DNA of 14,850 nt from Salinicoccus sp. UBA3372 (GTDB taxonomy: Bacteria > Bacillota > Bacilli > Staphylococcales > Salinicoccaceae). The stretch lies in contig DEQG01000124.1 of NCBI GenBank assembly GCA_002360325.1, forward strand, positions 5,014 to 19,863, written 5' to 3'. The position numbers and the translations under genes are program-made. The notes under the pieces were generated by a model that saw only the letters and a list, made by a program, of their open reading frames with translations, did no database searches and was not told the DNA's origin. This document shows, one piece after another, positions 1 through 7,487 of this stretch (position 1 is its first letter; each line of letters begins with the position of its first letter).

Positions 1-82
1 TCCGGAAAATGAGTGGAAATCCGGACAGAAATCTGAAATACAGAAAATCCATCCGGAAAAAACGTTCATAACCGGACAGAAA
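1..82. repeat. Imperfect 51-bp-period direct repeat built on TCCGGA
   Basis: The hexamer TCCGGA occurs at 1, 20 and 52, and ACCGGA at 71, so the spacing is 19, 32 and 19 bases. Positions 1-31 and 52-82 therefore align as two copies of a 31-base unit, with 24 of 31 positions identical by hand count. Each copy starts with TCCGGAAAA and ends with CCGGACAGAAA. No convincing gene was found here. The sequence looks like an intergenic repeat element, perhaps cut by the window edge, but membership of a genome-wide family is inference. Confidence 0.6.
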
Positions 83-112
83 CTTCCTGAAAGTAAATTC
101 TGTCTGGTTATG
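67..112. repeat. Long inverted repeat (15-bp stem) upstream of the acetyltransferase gene
   Basis: CATAACCGGACAGAA at 67-81 pairs with TTCTGTCTGGTTATG at 98-112. All 15 positions pair, one of them as a G-T wobble at 105. The loop at 82-97 can form four more pairs, ACTT (82-85) with AAGT (91-94). The left arm is also the end of the second copy of the direct repeat. No strong T-run follows on the plus strand, so a classical terminator for an upstream gene is possible but not convincing. It could instead be a structured leader, a protein-binding site or a mobile palindromic repeat. Confidence 0.7.
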
Positions 113-144
113 ATTTTAAAGATATGCTTTAAGGAGAGTCGTAT

Positions 145-672
145 ATGTTGGAGAAATTATATAAGAAAGACTTTGATGAAATATTCACAATATTGGAAGA
201 AGCGTTCCCGCCAAGTGAAAGGCGTACAAAAGCTGATCAGAAAAAGCTTATGGATATGGAAGAATATAGTATTTTCGGCTTGAAAGAAAGAGGTAATCTT
301 ATTGGTTTTGTCGCAGAGTGGGAAGGACCGGAATATCGTTTTGTCGAACATTTTGTAGTGGATGCAGCATGTCGGGGCAATGGAGTCGGTTCGAGACTGC
401 TGAATGATTATCATGATTTGAGCGACAAACCGGTTGTACTGGAAGTCGAACCGCCAGAAAATGATGTCCAAAAGAAACGCATCAAGTTTTATAGGAAGAA
501 CGGCTATCATTTGAGTGAGTACAGTTATGTACAGCCGACAATCAATGCAGATATTAAAGGTGTGCCGCTCGTTTTGATGAGTTACCCGGACCGATTGAAT
601 GACGATTTGTTCCTGGCTTTGAAAGACTGGTTGTTCAGTACAGTTTATAATAAAGAAAAAATGATTAAATGA
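145..672 (+). CDS. GNAT-family N-acetyltransferase
   Basis: The 175-residue product is a probable acetyl-CoA-dependent N-acetyltransferase of unknown substrate, likely cytosolic. The acetyl-CoA pyrophosphate-binding motif of the GNAT fold is seen as RGNGVG at residues 77-82, preceded by the typical strand EHFVVD at 68-73. A later FYRKNGYHL at 115-123 matches the conserved FYxKxGF region of GNAT domains. Its length is normal for a single-domain GNAT enzyme, with a short C-terminal tail after about residue 145. The ATG at 145 is supported by AAGGAGAG at 131-138, about seven bases upstream. The metallo-hydrolase gene follows after 49 bases without a strong terminator, so the two may share a transcript. 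Substrate cannot be inferred. Family assignment is firm, function is not. Confidence 0.88.
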   Translation: MLEKLYKKDFDEIFTILEEAFPPSERRTKADQKKLMDMEEYSIFGLKERGNLIGFVAEWEGPEYRFVEHFVVDAACRGNGVGSRLLNDYHDLSDKPVVLEVEPPENDVQKKRIKFYRKNGYHLSEYSYVQPTINADIKGVPLVLMSYPDRLNDDLFLALKDWLFSTVYNKEKMIK

Positions 673-721
673 TTCCTCTTTAGGGAAGAGTTTAAAAACA
701 ATCTCTTTGGAGGGAAAATAC

Positions 722-1405
722 ATGAATATTAGTTTTCATGGTCATTCTATAGTCTTTATTGAAAATAACGGTAAAAAAGCAATCATCGATCCGTTCATCA
801 ACGGTAATGAGCTGACGGATCTGAAAGTGGATGATATTAAAGTCGACTATATTATTTTGACTCATGGGCATAACGACCATGTCGGTGATACGGTTGAAAT
901 CGCCAAAAACAATAATGCGACAGTCATCGCACCCGTCGAACTTGCGGATTTGATGGACCGGAATGGTGTTGAAGCGGTCGGCATGAATATCGGCGGCACT
1001 GTCGATTTCGAAGCAGGGACGGTCAAAATGGTCCATGCATTCCATTCATCCAGCTTCACGCACGATGATGGGACAATCCAGTATACAGGCATGCCGACAG
1101 GCCTCATCCTGAATGTTGGCGGCAAGAAAATCTACCATGCCGGAGATACAGGACTTTTCGGCGACATGAAACTGATCAGCGAAGTCAATGGCCCGATTGA
1201 TCTGTTGTTCGTCCCGATTGGCGACCACTTCACGATGGGTATCAACGATGCATCCTATGCGTCGAATGAACTCATCAAACCCGGCATCGTTGTCCCGGTG
1301 CACTATGATACTTTCCCGCCGATCAAAGCGGATACAGGTAAATTCAAAGAAAAAGTGAACGCGGATTGCCAGGTGCTCAAACCCGGCGACTCCGTCAAAT
1401 TTTAA
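722..1405 (+). CDS. ytkL: UPF0173 metal-dependent hydrolase, YtkL-type (metallo-beta-lactamase fold)
   Basis: The 227-residue product is a small metallo-beta-lactamase-fold hydrolase of the UPF0173 family, the same length as Bacillus subtilis YtkL as I recall it. The metal-binding THGHNDH motif lies at residues 47-53 (ligands H48, H50, D52, H53). HAGDTG at 139-144 and the late VPVHYDTFPPI at 192-201 supply the further His and Asp ligands expected for the family. The physiological substrate is not known. An in-frame TTG at 707 would add five residues, but GGAGGG at 709-714 is an obvious ribosome binding site seven bases before the ATG at 722, so 722 was chosen. A strong terminator follows the gene. 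No signal peptide or membrane segment is visible, so the protein should be cytosolic. Confidence 0.9.
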   Translation: MNISFHGHSIVFIENNGKKAIIDPFINGNELTDLKVDDIKVDYIILTHGHNDHVGDTVEIAKNNNATVIAPVELADLMDRNGVEAVGMNIGGTVDFEAGTVKMVHAFHSSSFTHDDGTIQYTGMPTGLILNVGGKKIYHAGDTGLFGDMKLISEVNGPIDLLFVPIGDHFTMGINDASYASNELIKPGIVVPVHYDTFPPIKADTGKFKEKVNADCQVLKPGDSVKF

Positions 1406-1420
1406 TGGATGGGATTATCG

Positions 1421-1449
1421 ATGGCCTGCAGTGATGCAGGTCATTTTTT
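1421..1449 (+). terminator. Rho-independent terminator after the ytkL-type gene
   Basis: ATGGCCTGCA at 1421-1430 pairs with TGCAGGTCAT at 1435-1444 (ten pairs, one G-T) around a GTGA loop. A run of T follows at 1444-1449. It sits 16 bases after the stop codon and separates the first two genes from the ytoI-type gene. Confidence 0.9.
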
Positions 1450-1484
1450 ATGAGTCTTCATTATAAAACCATATTAAAATTCAG

Positions 1485-1500
1485 TATAATGATCTTAAGG
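1485..1500 (+). promoter_or_regulatory. Probable promoter -10 and adjoining ribosome binding site of the ytoI-type gene
   Basis: A perfect TATAAT lies at 1485-1490, after the upstream terminator. The -35 region is weak, with only AT-rich sequence near 1461-1467. AAGG at 1497-1500 is the start of the ribosome binding site, so transcription would begin almost on the Shine-Dalgarno sequence and the leader would be only about 12 bases long. The same arrangement occurs before the lipoprotein gene at 14002. Confidence 0.55.
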
Positions 1501-1508
1501 TGATTAAG

Positions 1509-2780
1509 ATGGCTAAAGCAAAATCAAAATTGGAAATAATTATAGAATATATTAAAGGTCTGCCGGAAGGAACGAAAATTTCGGTGAGGCAGGTATCGAG
1601 CTATTTGGGGGTCTCGGAAGGGACGAGCTACCGGGCGATCAAACAGGCGGAAAAAGAGGGCCTTGTCAAGACGATCGAGCGTGTCGGCACGATCAGGATC
1701 ATTAAACGGGAGGACCATATCGTCGGCAACCTTACATTTGAACAGATAAACCGGGTGATTCAGGGGACGGTGCTTACGGGCGCTGCTTATTTAAACCGTG
1801 AAATCAGCCGCTTTATCATCGGGGCGATGAGAACTGAAGAAATCGAAAAATATTTGGAAGACAGCGCTTTTCTCATCGTCGGAAACAGGGAAGACGCCCA
1901 GCACAGGGCGATTAATAATGGCGCCGGCATTTTGATTACCGGCGGGTTCCGTGCTTCGAGGGAAATATTGGATAAGGCCGAAGCGAGCGGTGTGCCGGTG
2001 ATTTCCACCGAACACGACACATTCAGCATCGCGTCCATCATCCACCGGGAACTGTACAGCCTGTCCCTGATCAGTGAAGTCATTACCGCGAACGATCTGA
2101 TGATCAAACAGAGTGATTACTCGATTGATCTGAACGGCGACTTCTCCCGTTTTGTCTCCAACGATAAAATCACGTTTCTGGTCGATGATGACCGCTTTCT
2201 CGGCACGTTAAGATCACAGGATGTCCATTCGATCAATAAGGACAACTATAAAAATTATTTACACCAGGATATTCATGTACCGGTGAATACGACCATACAG
2301 AGCCTGCGGCAGCTGATGACATGGCACCAGCTGAACATCATTCCTGTCGTGAACGAATCACAGCGCTTTGCAGGCGTAGTCCACCGGAGAGACGTCTTCA
2401 AGGATATCACGCCGCATAAGCTGCAGACGGGCATGTCGACTGAAGAGATCATCGACCGTGAAATCACGATCAAGGAAGATTCCATCCATATGAAAGTGCT
2501 GCCCTTCATGACGGATGAATTCGGTACTTTGACACAGACGGGCTTCATGCGTCTGGTCGAACGGATGATCATGACACTGCTGAACGACTATGACATTATG
2601 AACTACCATATCGATTCCATGAACATGACAAACCTGAAACTCGTGCAGATCAATCAGCACATTCAGCTGAAAGGTGAAATACTCGATCTCGGCGGGCAGT
2701 ATATCAAGCTTGAAGTCAAGACGATCACAGACGGCGTCGTCTATAACAAAGTCGGTATCATGGTGCAGTATTTCAAATAA
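1509..2780 (+). CDS. ytoI: YtoI-type protein: HTH, DRTGG, tandem CBS and hotdog domains
   Basis: This 423-residue multidomain protein matches the YtoI architecture. Residues about 5-65 look like a winged helix-turn-helix (ISVRQVSSYLGVSEGTSYRAI, roughly 24-44). Residues about 72-185 resemble a DRTGG domain (NGAGILITGGFRAS at 137-150). Residues about 195-305 hold two CBS-like repeats, the second ending in FAGVVHRRDVFKDI at 287-300. About 325-423 is a C-terminal hotdog (thioesterase-like) domain ending in VVYNKVGIMVQYFK. CBS domains usually sense adenine nucleotides, so a ligand-controlled DNA-binding or metabolic role is inferred; the true function is unknown. The ATG at 1509, with AAGGTGA at 1497-1503, is preferred over GTG at 1500, which lies inside that binding site. 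It is transcribed alone and converges on the ytpI-type gene. Confidence 0.87.
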   Translation: MAKAKSKLEIIIEYIKGLPEGTKISVRQVSSYLGVSEGTSYRAIKQAEKEGLVKTIERVGTIRIIKREDHIVGNLTFEQINRVIQGTVLTGAAYLNREISRFIIGAMRTEEIEKYLEDSAFLIVGNREDAQHRAINNGAGILITGGFRASREILDKAEASGVPVISTEHDTFSIASIIHRELYSLSLISEVITANDLMIKQSDYSIDLNGDFSRFVSNDKITFLVDDDRFLGTLRSQDVHSINKDNYKNYLHQDIHVPVNTTIQSLRQLMTWHQLNIIPVVNESQRFAGVVHRRDVFKDITPHKLQTGMSTEEIIDREITIKEDSIHMKVLPFMTDEFGTLTQTGFMRLVERMIMTLLNDYDIMNYHIDSMNMTNLKLVQINQHIQLKGEILDLGGQYIKLEVKTITDGVVYNKVGIMVQYFK

Positions 2781-2885
2781 AAACCAGTCCTTTTTGAAGG
2801 GGGCAAAGTTGGATATATGGAGGCCGCATTACGCAGGCTCGGGTCTTTATTCGCAATAGCTTACGAACCGATCCGCCGTCAATTC

Positions 2886-2914
2886 AAAAAAACCAGCAGA
2901 TTATATCTGCTGGT
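2886..2914 (-). terminator. Strong terminator of the ytpI-type gene, possibly bidirectional
   Basis: ACCAGCAGA (2892-2900) and TCTGCTGGT (2906-2914) form a perfect nine-pair stem with a five-base loop. Read on the minus strand, a run of seven T (A at 2886-2892 on plus) follows the stem, a few bases after the ytpI stop. On the plus strand only a short T-run (2917-2920) follows, so it may also weakly end ytoI transcription. The rest of 2781-2885 holds no recognisable gene. Confidence 0.88.
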
Positions 2915-2920
2915 CCTTTT

Positions 2921-3274
2921 CTACTTGTTCCCGCCTTTGTTTTTCTCAAATTCTTCCCAGGCTTTTTCTTCAATCGGCAGGTTTCCTTTAAACTTTTTGC
3001 GTGCTTTATTGAAATACCGGATATTATAAGCACCAATGACGATAAAGATGATACCCACTATGTAAGAAACCGCCGTACCAAACTGGATGATTGAATTGAG
3101 TCCGAAACTGAGCATCATGATGCCCAGCCAGATTCTTGAAATACTGTTGTAGTAAACAGTACGAACTTCACGGTTGGTACGGAACTGCCTGATTTTATAC
3201 AGTATGAACATGAAGAGTGAGACTAACAAAAGTGTAACAAGTGCTGAAACGATTATTTGATACGCTAGTTCCAT
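2921..3274 (-). CDS. ytpI: YtpI-type small membrane protein
   Basis: The 117-residue integral membrane protein has three likely membrane-spanning segments: about 6-26 (rich in VSALVTLLLVSLFMFILY), 47-66 and 68-88. A positively charged loop separates the first two (KIRQFRTNREVR, 27-38), and a charged cytosolic-looking tail rich in Lys and Glu runs from about 89 to 117. Topology, size and position between the ytoI-type gene and nrnA match the YtpI family, whose function is unknown. The ATG at 3272-3274 on the minus strand has GGAG (plus-strand CTCC at 3284-3287) nine bases upstream. The gene is divergent from nrnA and convergent with the ytoI-type gene. The family call rests on context plus topology, so it is less certain than those of the enzymes. 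Confidence 0.82.
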   Translation of the reverse strand: MELAYQIIVSALVTLLLVSLFMFILYKIRQFRTNREVRTVYYNSISRIWLGIMMLSFGLNSIIQFGTAVSYIVGIIFIVIGAYNIRYFNKARKKFKGNLPIEEKAWEEFEKNKGGNK

Positions 3275-3276
3275 CG

Positions 3277-3306
3277 GTTACAACTCCATTCCTCATGTAG
3301 TATAAT
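3277..3306 (+). promoter_or_regulatory. Tentative promoter of nrnA-dnaE
   Basis: TATAAT at 3301-3306 has GTTACA at 3277-3282 as a possible -35 with 18-base spacing (four of six consensus positions). A second TATAAT lies at 3311-3316 but lacks a good -35. The first choice overlaps the -10 of the opposite promoter. Which of the two is used cannot be told from sequence. Confidence 0.45.
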
Positions 3307-3327
3307 ATTTTATAATTACTTAGTAAA
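3299..3327 (-). promoter_or_regulatory. Promoter of the ytpI-type gene
   Basis: On the minus strand TTTACT (plus 3322-3327) and TATACT (plus 3299-3304) are separated by exactly 17 bases, a good SigA-type spacing. The predicted start is near 3292, giving a short leader before the GGAG site and the start codon at 3274. Confidence 0.6.
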
Positions 3328-3350
3328 TCATTTTAAAGGGAGAATTCACT

Positions 3351-4322
3351 TTGTTCACAAATTATATAAAAGATTACACATCCATAAAAGAGAATTACAA
3401 AGATGTTTTGAACTTGATCAACCAGTATGAGCACATCATCATATACAGACATGTCAGGCCGGATCCGGATGCGTACGGTGCTCAGCTCGGACTGAAGGAA
3501 ATCATCCAAAATATCTTTCCGAATAAAACAGTCAATGCGCTCGGGGAAAATGAGCCGAGCCTTGATTTTCTGGGGACGATGGATATCGCCGAGATCAGGG
3601 AGGATGCTTTATACATCGTCGTCGATACGGCAAACCGTGACAGAATTGATGGTGATATCCCTGATGGCGCCAAAGTCGTAAAAATCGACCACCATCCAAA
3701 TCACGATCCGTTCGGCGATATCAACCTTGTCGAAACAAACGTGTCTTCGACGTCCGAACTGCTTTATCTGATTGCGAATTTGTGGGGCTATGACAATGAC
3801 TTCATCAACGAAGAAGCTGCGAAACCGTTATATATGGGCATCGTCGGCGATACGGGCAGGTTTTTATTCAACAATACGACCGGCATGACGCATCATGTTG
3901 CATCGGAACTGAAGAAATATGACTTTGATTCGACATCCCTGATTCAGGAGATGAACAAGACGTCGATAGAATCGTTCAGATTCAAAGGCCATCTGATCAG
4001 TAATTTCAACCTGCGGCCGAGCGGTGTACTGTACACATTTGTCAGCCGTGAGGATTTGAAGGAGTTCGGTGTATCCAGCAATGAAGCGAGCCTCAGCGTC
4101 AATTTATACAGAGACATCGAAGATGTGAAAGTGTGGTTCATGGCAATCGAGGAAGAGGATGAAATCAGAGTCAGACTGCGTTCCAAGTCAGTCATCATCA
4201 ATGATGTCGCCCATCAGTTCGGCGGAGGCGGCCACCCGCTTGCATCAGGCATCAAACTCAGATCTAAAGATGAAATCGAAACTCTGGTAAAGGCTCTGGA
4301 AGACAAAATCGAAAATAATTAA
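3351..4322 (+). CDS. nrnA: Bifunctional oligoribonuclease / pAp phosphatase NrnA (DHH family)
   Basis: The 323-residue DHH/DHHA1 phosphoesterase is the usual length. NrnA degrades 2-5-nt RNA (nanoRNA) and dephosphorylates pAp in the cytosol; homologues also hydrolyse pApA from c-di-AMP turnover. Seen in the sequence: RHVRPDPDAYG at 33-43 (metal-binding H34, D38, D40), VDTA at 91-94 with D92, DHHP at 113-116, GDTG at 166-169, and the C-terminal DHHA1 substrate-binding GGGGHPLASG at 291-300. All catalytic motifs are intact. The start is a TTG at 3351, supported by AAAGGGAG ending eight bases upstream; no ATG or GTG is better placed. dnaE follows after 17 bases, so the two are very probably co-transcribed. 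Bacillus ytrH/ytrI are missing from the junction. Confidence 0.95.
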   Translation: MFTNYIKDYTSIKENYKDVLNLINQYEHIIIYRHVRPDPDAYGAQLGLKEIIQNIFPNKTVNALGENEPSLDFLGTMDIAEIREDALYIVVDTANRDRIDGDIPDGAKVVKIDHHPNHDPFGDINLVETNVSSTSELLYLIANLWGYDNDFINEEAAKPLYMGIVGDTGRFLFNNTTGMTHHVASELKKYDFDSTSLIQEMNKTSIESFRFKGHLISNFNLRPSGVLYTFVSREDLKEFGVSSNEASLSVNLYRDIEDVKVWFMAIEEEDEIRVRLRSKSVIINDVAHQFGGGGHPLASGIKLRSKDEIETLVKALEDKIENN

Positions 4323-4339
4323 TTGGGAGGCCTCTGTAA

Positions 4340-7300
4340 ATGATCAATTTAAATGTCCATTCGAGTTATGAGTTTTTAGCCAGCAATATACAAATTGATC
4401 CTCTTTTGAAACTCCTGAAAGACGATAATCAAAGTGCGGTGGCGATTACAGACCTGAATCATATGCACGGCATATATCAGCTGCTGAAAAAAGCGCCGGA
4501 ATATAATGTTAAACCCGTTGTCGGCATGAAAGTGCTTGTCGACGACGGACTCAGCGGTGCCCCTTTAATTTTGCTTGCCAAAAATAATGAGGGATATCAG
4601 TCTCTGATCAGAATATCCGCGATGCTGTCCTATAAAGATATAACAAGAACGCCTTTCGAATTTTTACAGAACAATGCCAATGATCTCGTGGTCATTGCGG
4701 TGACGGATGAAGGCACTGAACTGCTCGGAAAGCTCATAAAGGTGAGTGGCGATGACAAATACATATCCAGGGAGCTCGGTGCAGCATCGTATAAAAAAGC
4801 ATTCATACACAGTGCCCGCTACATGAGAAAAGAAGACAGGAAAGCGCTCAAAGTGCTGAATGCGATTCGGGACAATGACAGGCTGGAAGCGCATGATCTG
4901 ACCGCCATTTCAGGTGATGAATATGTGTTGAAAAAAGAAGACATTACTGAAGAAATTGAACCGTTTTTACAGGTGAATAAAGAGATCGTTGAAAAATGTA
5001 ACGTATCAATGCCGGAAGTCAGTACGACTCTGCCGCATTTCCCGCACCCGGAAAATGCTGATTCAGATGAATTTTTATGGCAGCAGCTGAATAAAAGACT
5101 CATAGAGAAAACGGACGGCAGTGAAAAATATAAAGACAGGCTGCAGTACGAATTCGATGTCATTACAAAAATGGGGTACTCGGATTACTTCCTGATTGTC
5201 AGCGATGCTGTGAACTATGCCAAAAATAATGACATCTATGTCGGGCCGGGCAGGGGGTCTTCAAGTGCAAGCCTCGTATCATACCTGTTAAATATCACTG
5301 AAGTGGATCCGCTCAAATATAATCTGCTGTTTGAACGTTTCCTCAACCCTGCACGGGTGACGATGCCGGATATCGATATCGACTTCGAGGATACGAACAG
5401 AGACAAGATGGTCACTTACTTAAATGACAAGTACGGACAGATGAATGTGTCTAATATCGTTACGTACGGTACCCTCAGTGCCAAGATGGCGGCACGGGAT
5501 GTCGGCCGTGTATTGAAGTTCAGTGATGAGACTCTTAAATATATATCGAATATGATAGGGACCGAACAGAGCATCAGTCTGACGGAAGCTTTCAACAGCC
5601 AGGCGTTCAAAAAGCTGGAGGCTTCGGATGATAAGTATAAAGTTTATAAAGAAGTATGCCTGTCCATCGAAGGATTGCCGAGACATCCGTCAACCCACGC
5701 AGCGGGCGTGCTGGTCAGCGCAGACAAGCTGACTGAAAAAGTGCCTATCATGTTTACGGAAGGGCATACCATCAGCCAGTGGACCATGAACGAAGTGGAA
5801 GCGGTCGGACTTTTGAAAATTGATGTTCTCGGTCTCCGGAATTTGACGCTTATCAGAAGGATGGTCAATATGATTGCCCATAAAGGGGAGAGCATCGACA
5901 TTCATAATCTGGAAGAGGACCCGAAAGTTTATAAAATGCTGAGCCACGGTCTCGGCCTCGGCGTCTTCCAATTGGAATCGACAGGCATCCGCAAAGTGCT
6001 GAGAGAAGTGAACCCGACAGATTTCATGGACCTGGCTGCGGTGCTGGCACTGTACAGACCGGGTCCGATGAAGGAAATTCCGAACTTCGTCCGCGGCAAG
6101 CACCAGCCTGAAACCGTGACATACCCGCATGATGATATTAAAGAGATTTTACGGGAGACGAACGGCGTCATCGTCTACCAGGAACAAATCATGCTGATTG
6201 CGAGTCAGATTGCCGGATATTCATACGCAGAAGCGGATATATTAAGACGTGCGATGAGTAAGAAAGACCGGGAAACGCTGCTTAAAGAGAAAGAGAAATT
6301 CCTGGGCGGCGCAAAAGACAAAGGTTACGAAGTATCTTTGGCAGAACATATATTTGAACTGATTCTGAAGTTCGCGGATTACGGGTTTCCTAAAAGCCAT
6401 GCTGTTGCCTACTCGAAAATCGCCTATATCATGGCTTACATCAAAACGCGCTATCCCGCTATTTTCTATGCTGTCATTTTAATGCAGAATATCGGTAATC
6501 ATGCAAAGATCATCGAGCTTTTCGAAGAGATGAAAATGTTGAAAGTGAAAATCCACCCGCCGGACATCAACATCTCAAGAAGCGGCAATACTGTAAACGA
6601 TGGAGTGGTGCTCGGTCTCAGCATGATAGAAGGTGTTACTTATAAAGTGGCAGAATCCATCATGGAAGCACGAAAAGACGGGAAGTTCAAAGATATATAT
6701 GATTTGAAGACCAGAGTGGATAATAATCTGTCGGAGAAGGTGCTTAGCAATCTGATTCTTTCGGGAGCTTTGGATGGCTTTGAAGAGAACAGAAAAACGA
6801 TGCTTCAGTCGATTGCAAACTTAAGGGACATCAATTCAGAAGAATTCTCGCATAATTCCTTTTTGAGTGCACTCGGCTTCAACGTCAAAAAAGAATACCA
6901 GTATGCCGAAGAGATGACCCAGATGGAAAAGATAGAGGGAGAAAAAACGGCCCTCGGTTTTTATTTATCAAGCCATCCGATCCGGCTCATCCAAAGAGAG
7001 AACCAGTCGATACCGTTCAACATGTTCAGGCAGCAGAGGAATTACGGGACATACCTCGTCTTTCTGGATGAACTCAAAGTCATCAAGACAAAGAAGGGCC
7101 AGAACATGGCATTCGCAAAAATAACGGACGGCGTGACGGATATGGATGGGGTCATCTTCCCCAATGTATATTTCACCGATCATCCGAAGCTGACTTCACA
7201 GGCACTCGTCGTCAGGGGCAGGATGGATGAGCGGAAAGGGCAGCCGCAGCTGATTATCGAAAAGGTGGATGAACTGGAAACTTTTAAAGATGAGTATTTA

Positions 7301-7483
7301 AAACGTATAAGGAAAATATATATAAGAAATAAAGACCGGTATGACTTTGATGAACTGCTCGATGACGACGGAATCGTCATCTACTCATTCGAGGACGGCA
7401 GGATTCTCGGCAATATAGATCCGGGGCGTCTGAAAGACCTGCAGGATAAAATTCATCCGGTGGATTTGAGATTTATGACCTAA
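4340..7483 (+). CDS. dnaE: DNA polymerase III alpha subunit, DnaE type
   Basis: The 1047-residue C-family replicative polymerase extends RNA primers at the fork beside PolC, as in other Bacillota. The order is: N-terminal PHP domain (about 1-200), catalytic palm with GPGRGSSS at 302-309 and PDIDIDF at 343-349 (catalytic D346 and D348), third acidic residue D495 in KIDVLGLRN, the conserved GFPKSHAVAYSKIAYI segment near 683-698, helix-hairpin-helix region near 767-815, and OB fold from about 905. No DEDD exonuclease insertion is present, which separates it from PolC. The PHP domain lacks expected metal ligands (NVH instead of HVH at 5-7, TDL instead of TDH at 37-39). GGGAGG at 4325-4330 supports the ATG at 4340. 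It appears to be in an operon with nrnA. Confidence 0.97.
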   Translation: MINLNVHSSYEFLASNIQIDPLLKLLKDDNQSAVAITDLNHMHGIYQLLKKAPEYNVKPVVGMKVLVDDGLSGAPLILLAKNNEGYQSLIRISAMLSYKDITRTPFEFLQNNANDLVVIAVTDEGTELLGKLIKVSGDDKYISRELGAASYKKAFIHSARYMRKEDRKALKVLNAIRDNDRLEAHDLTAISGDEYVLKKEDITEEIEPFLQVNKEIVEKCNVSMPEVSTTLPHFPHPENADSDEFLWQQLNKRLIEKTDGSEKYKDRLQYEFDVITKMGYSDYFLIVSDAVNYAKNNDIYVGPGRGSSSASLVSYLLNITEVDPLKYNLLFERFLNPARVTMPDIDIDFEDTNRDKMVTYLNDKYGQMNVSNIVTYGTLSAKMAARDVGRVLKFSDETLKYISNMIGTEQSISLTEAFNSQAFKKLEASDDKYKVYKEVCLSIEGLPRHPSTHAAGVLVSADKLTEKVPIMFTEGHTISQWTMNEVEAVGLLKIDVLGLRNLTLIRRMVNMIAHKGESIDIHNLEEDPKVYKMLSHGLGLGVFQLESTGIRKVLREVNPTDFMDLAAVLALYRPGPMKEIPNFVRGKHQPETVTYPHDDIKEILRETNGVIVYQEQIMLIASQIAGYSYAEADILRRAMSKKDRETLLKEKEKFLGGAKDKGYEVSLAEHIFELILKFADYGFPKSHAVAYSKIAYIMAYIKTRYPAIFYAVILMQNIGNHAKIIELFEEMKMLKVKIHPPDINISRSGNTVNDGVVLGLSMIEGVTYKVAESIMEARKDGKFKDIYDLKTRVDNNLSEKVLSNLILSGALDGFEENRKTMLQSIANLRDINSEEFSHNSFLSALGFNVKKEYQYAEEMTQMEKIEGEKTALGFYLSSHPIRLIQRENQSIPFNMFRQQRNYGTYLVFLDELKVIKTKKGQNMAFAKITDGVTDMDGVIFPNVYFTDHPKLTSQALVVRGRMDERKGQPQLIIEKVDELETFKDEYLKRIRKIYIRNKDRYDFDELLDDDGIVIYSFEDGRILGNIDPGRLKDLQDKIHPVDLRFMT

Positions 7484-7487
7484 GTTG

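Noticed and set aside
2..144. Open reading frame without start crossing the left end of the window
   Set aside because: It is open only because the sequence is A-rich; it runs through both repeat copies and the hairpin and on into the acetyltransferase gene in another frame. There is no evidence that it is the tail of an upstream gene.
676..690. Small hairpin CTCTT/AAGAG between the acetyltransferase and the hydrolase genes
   Set aside because: Only five pairs, followed by TTTAAAAA rather than a T-run; too weak to call a terminator.
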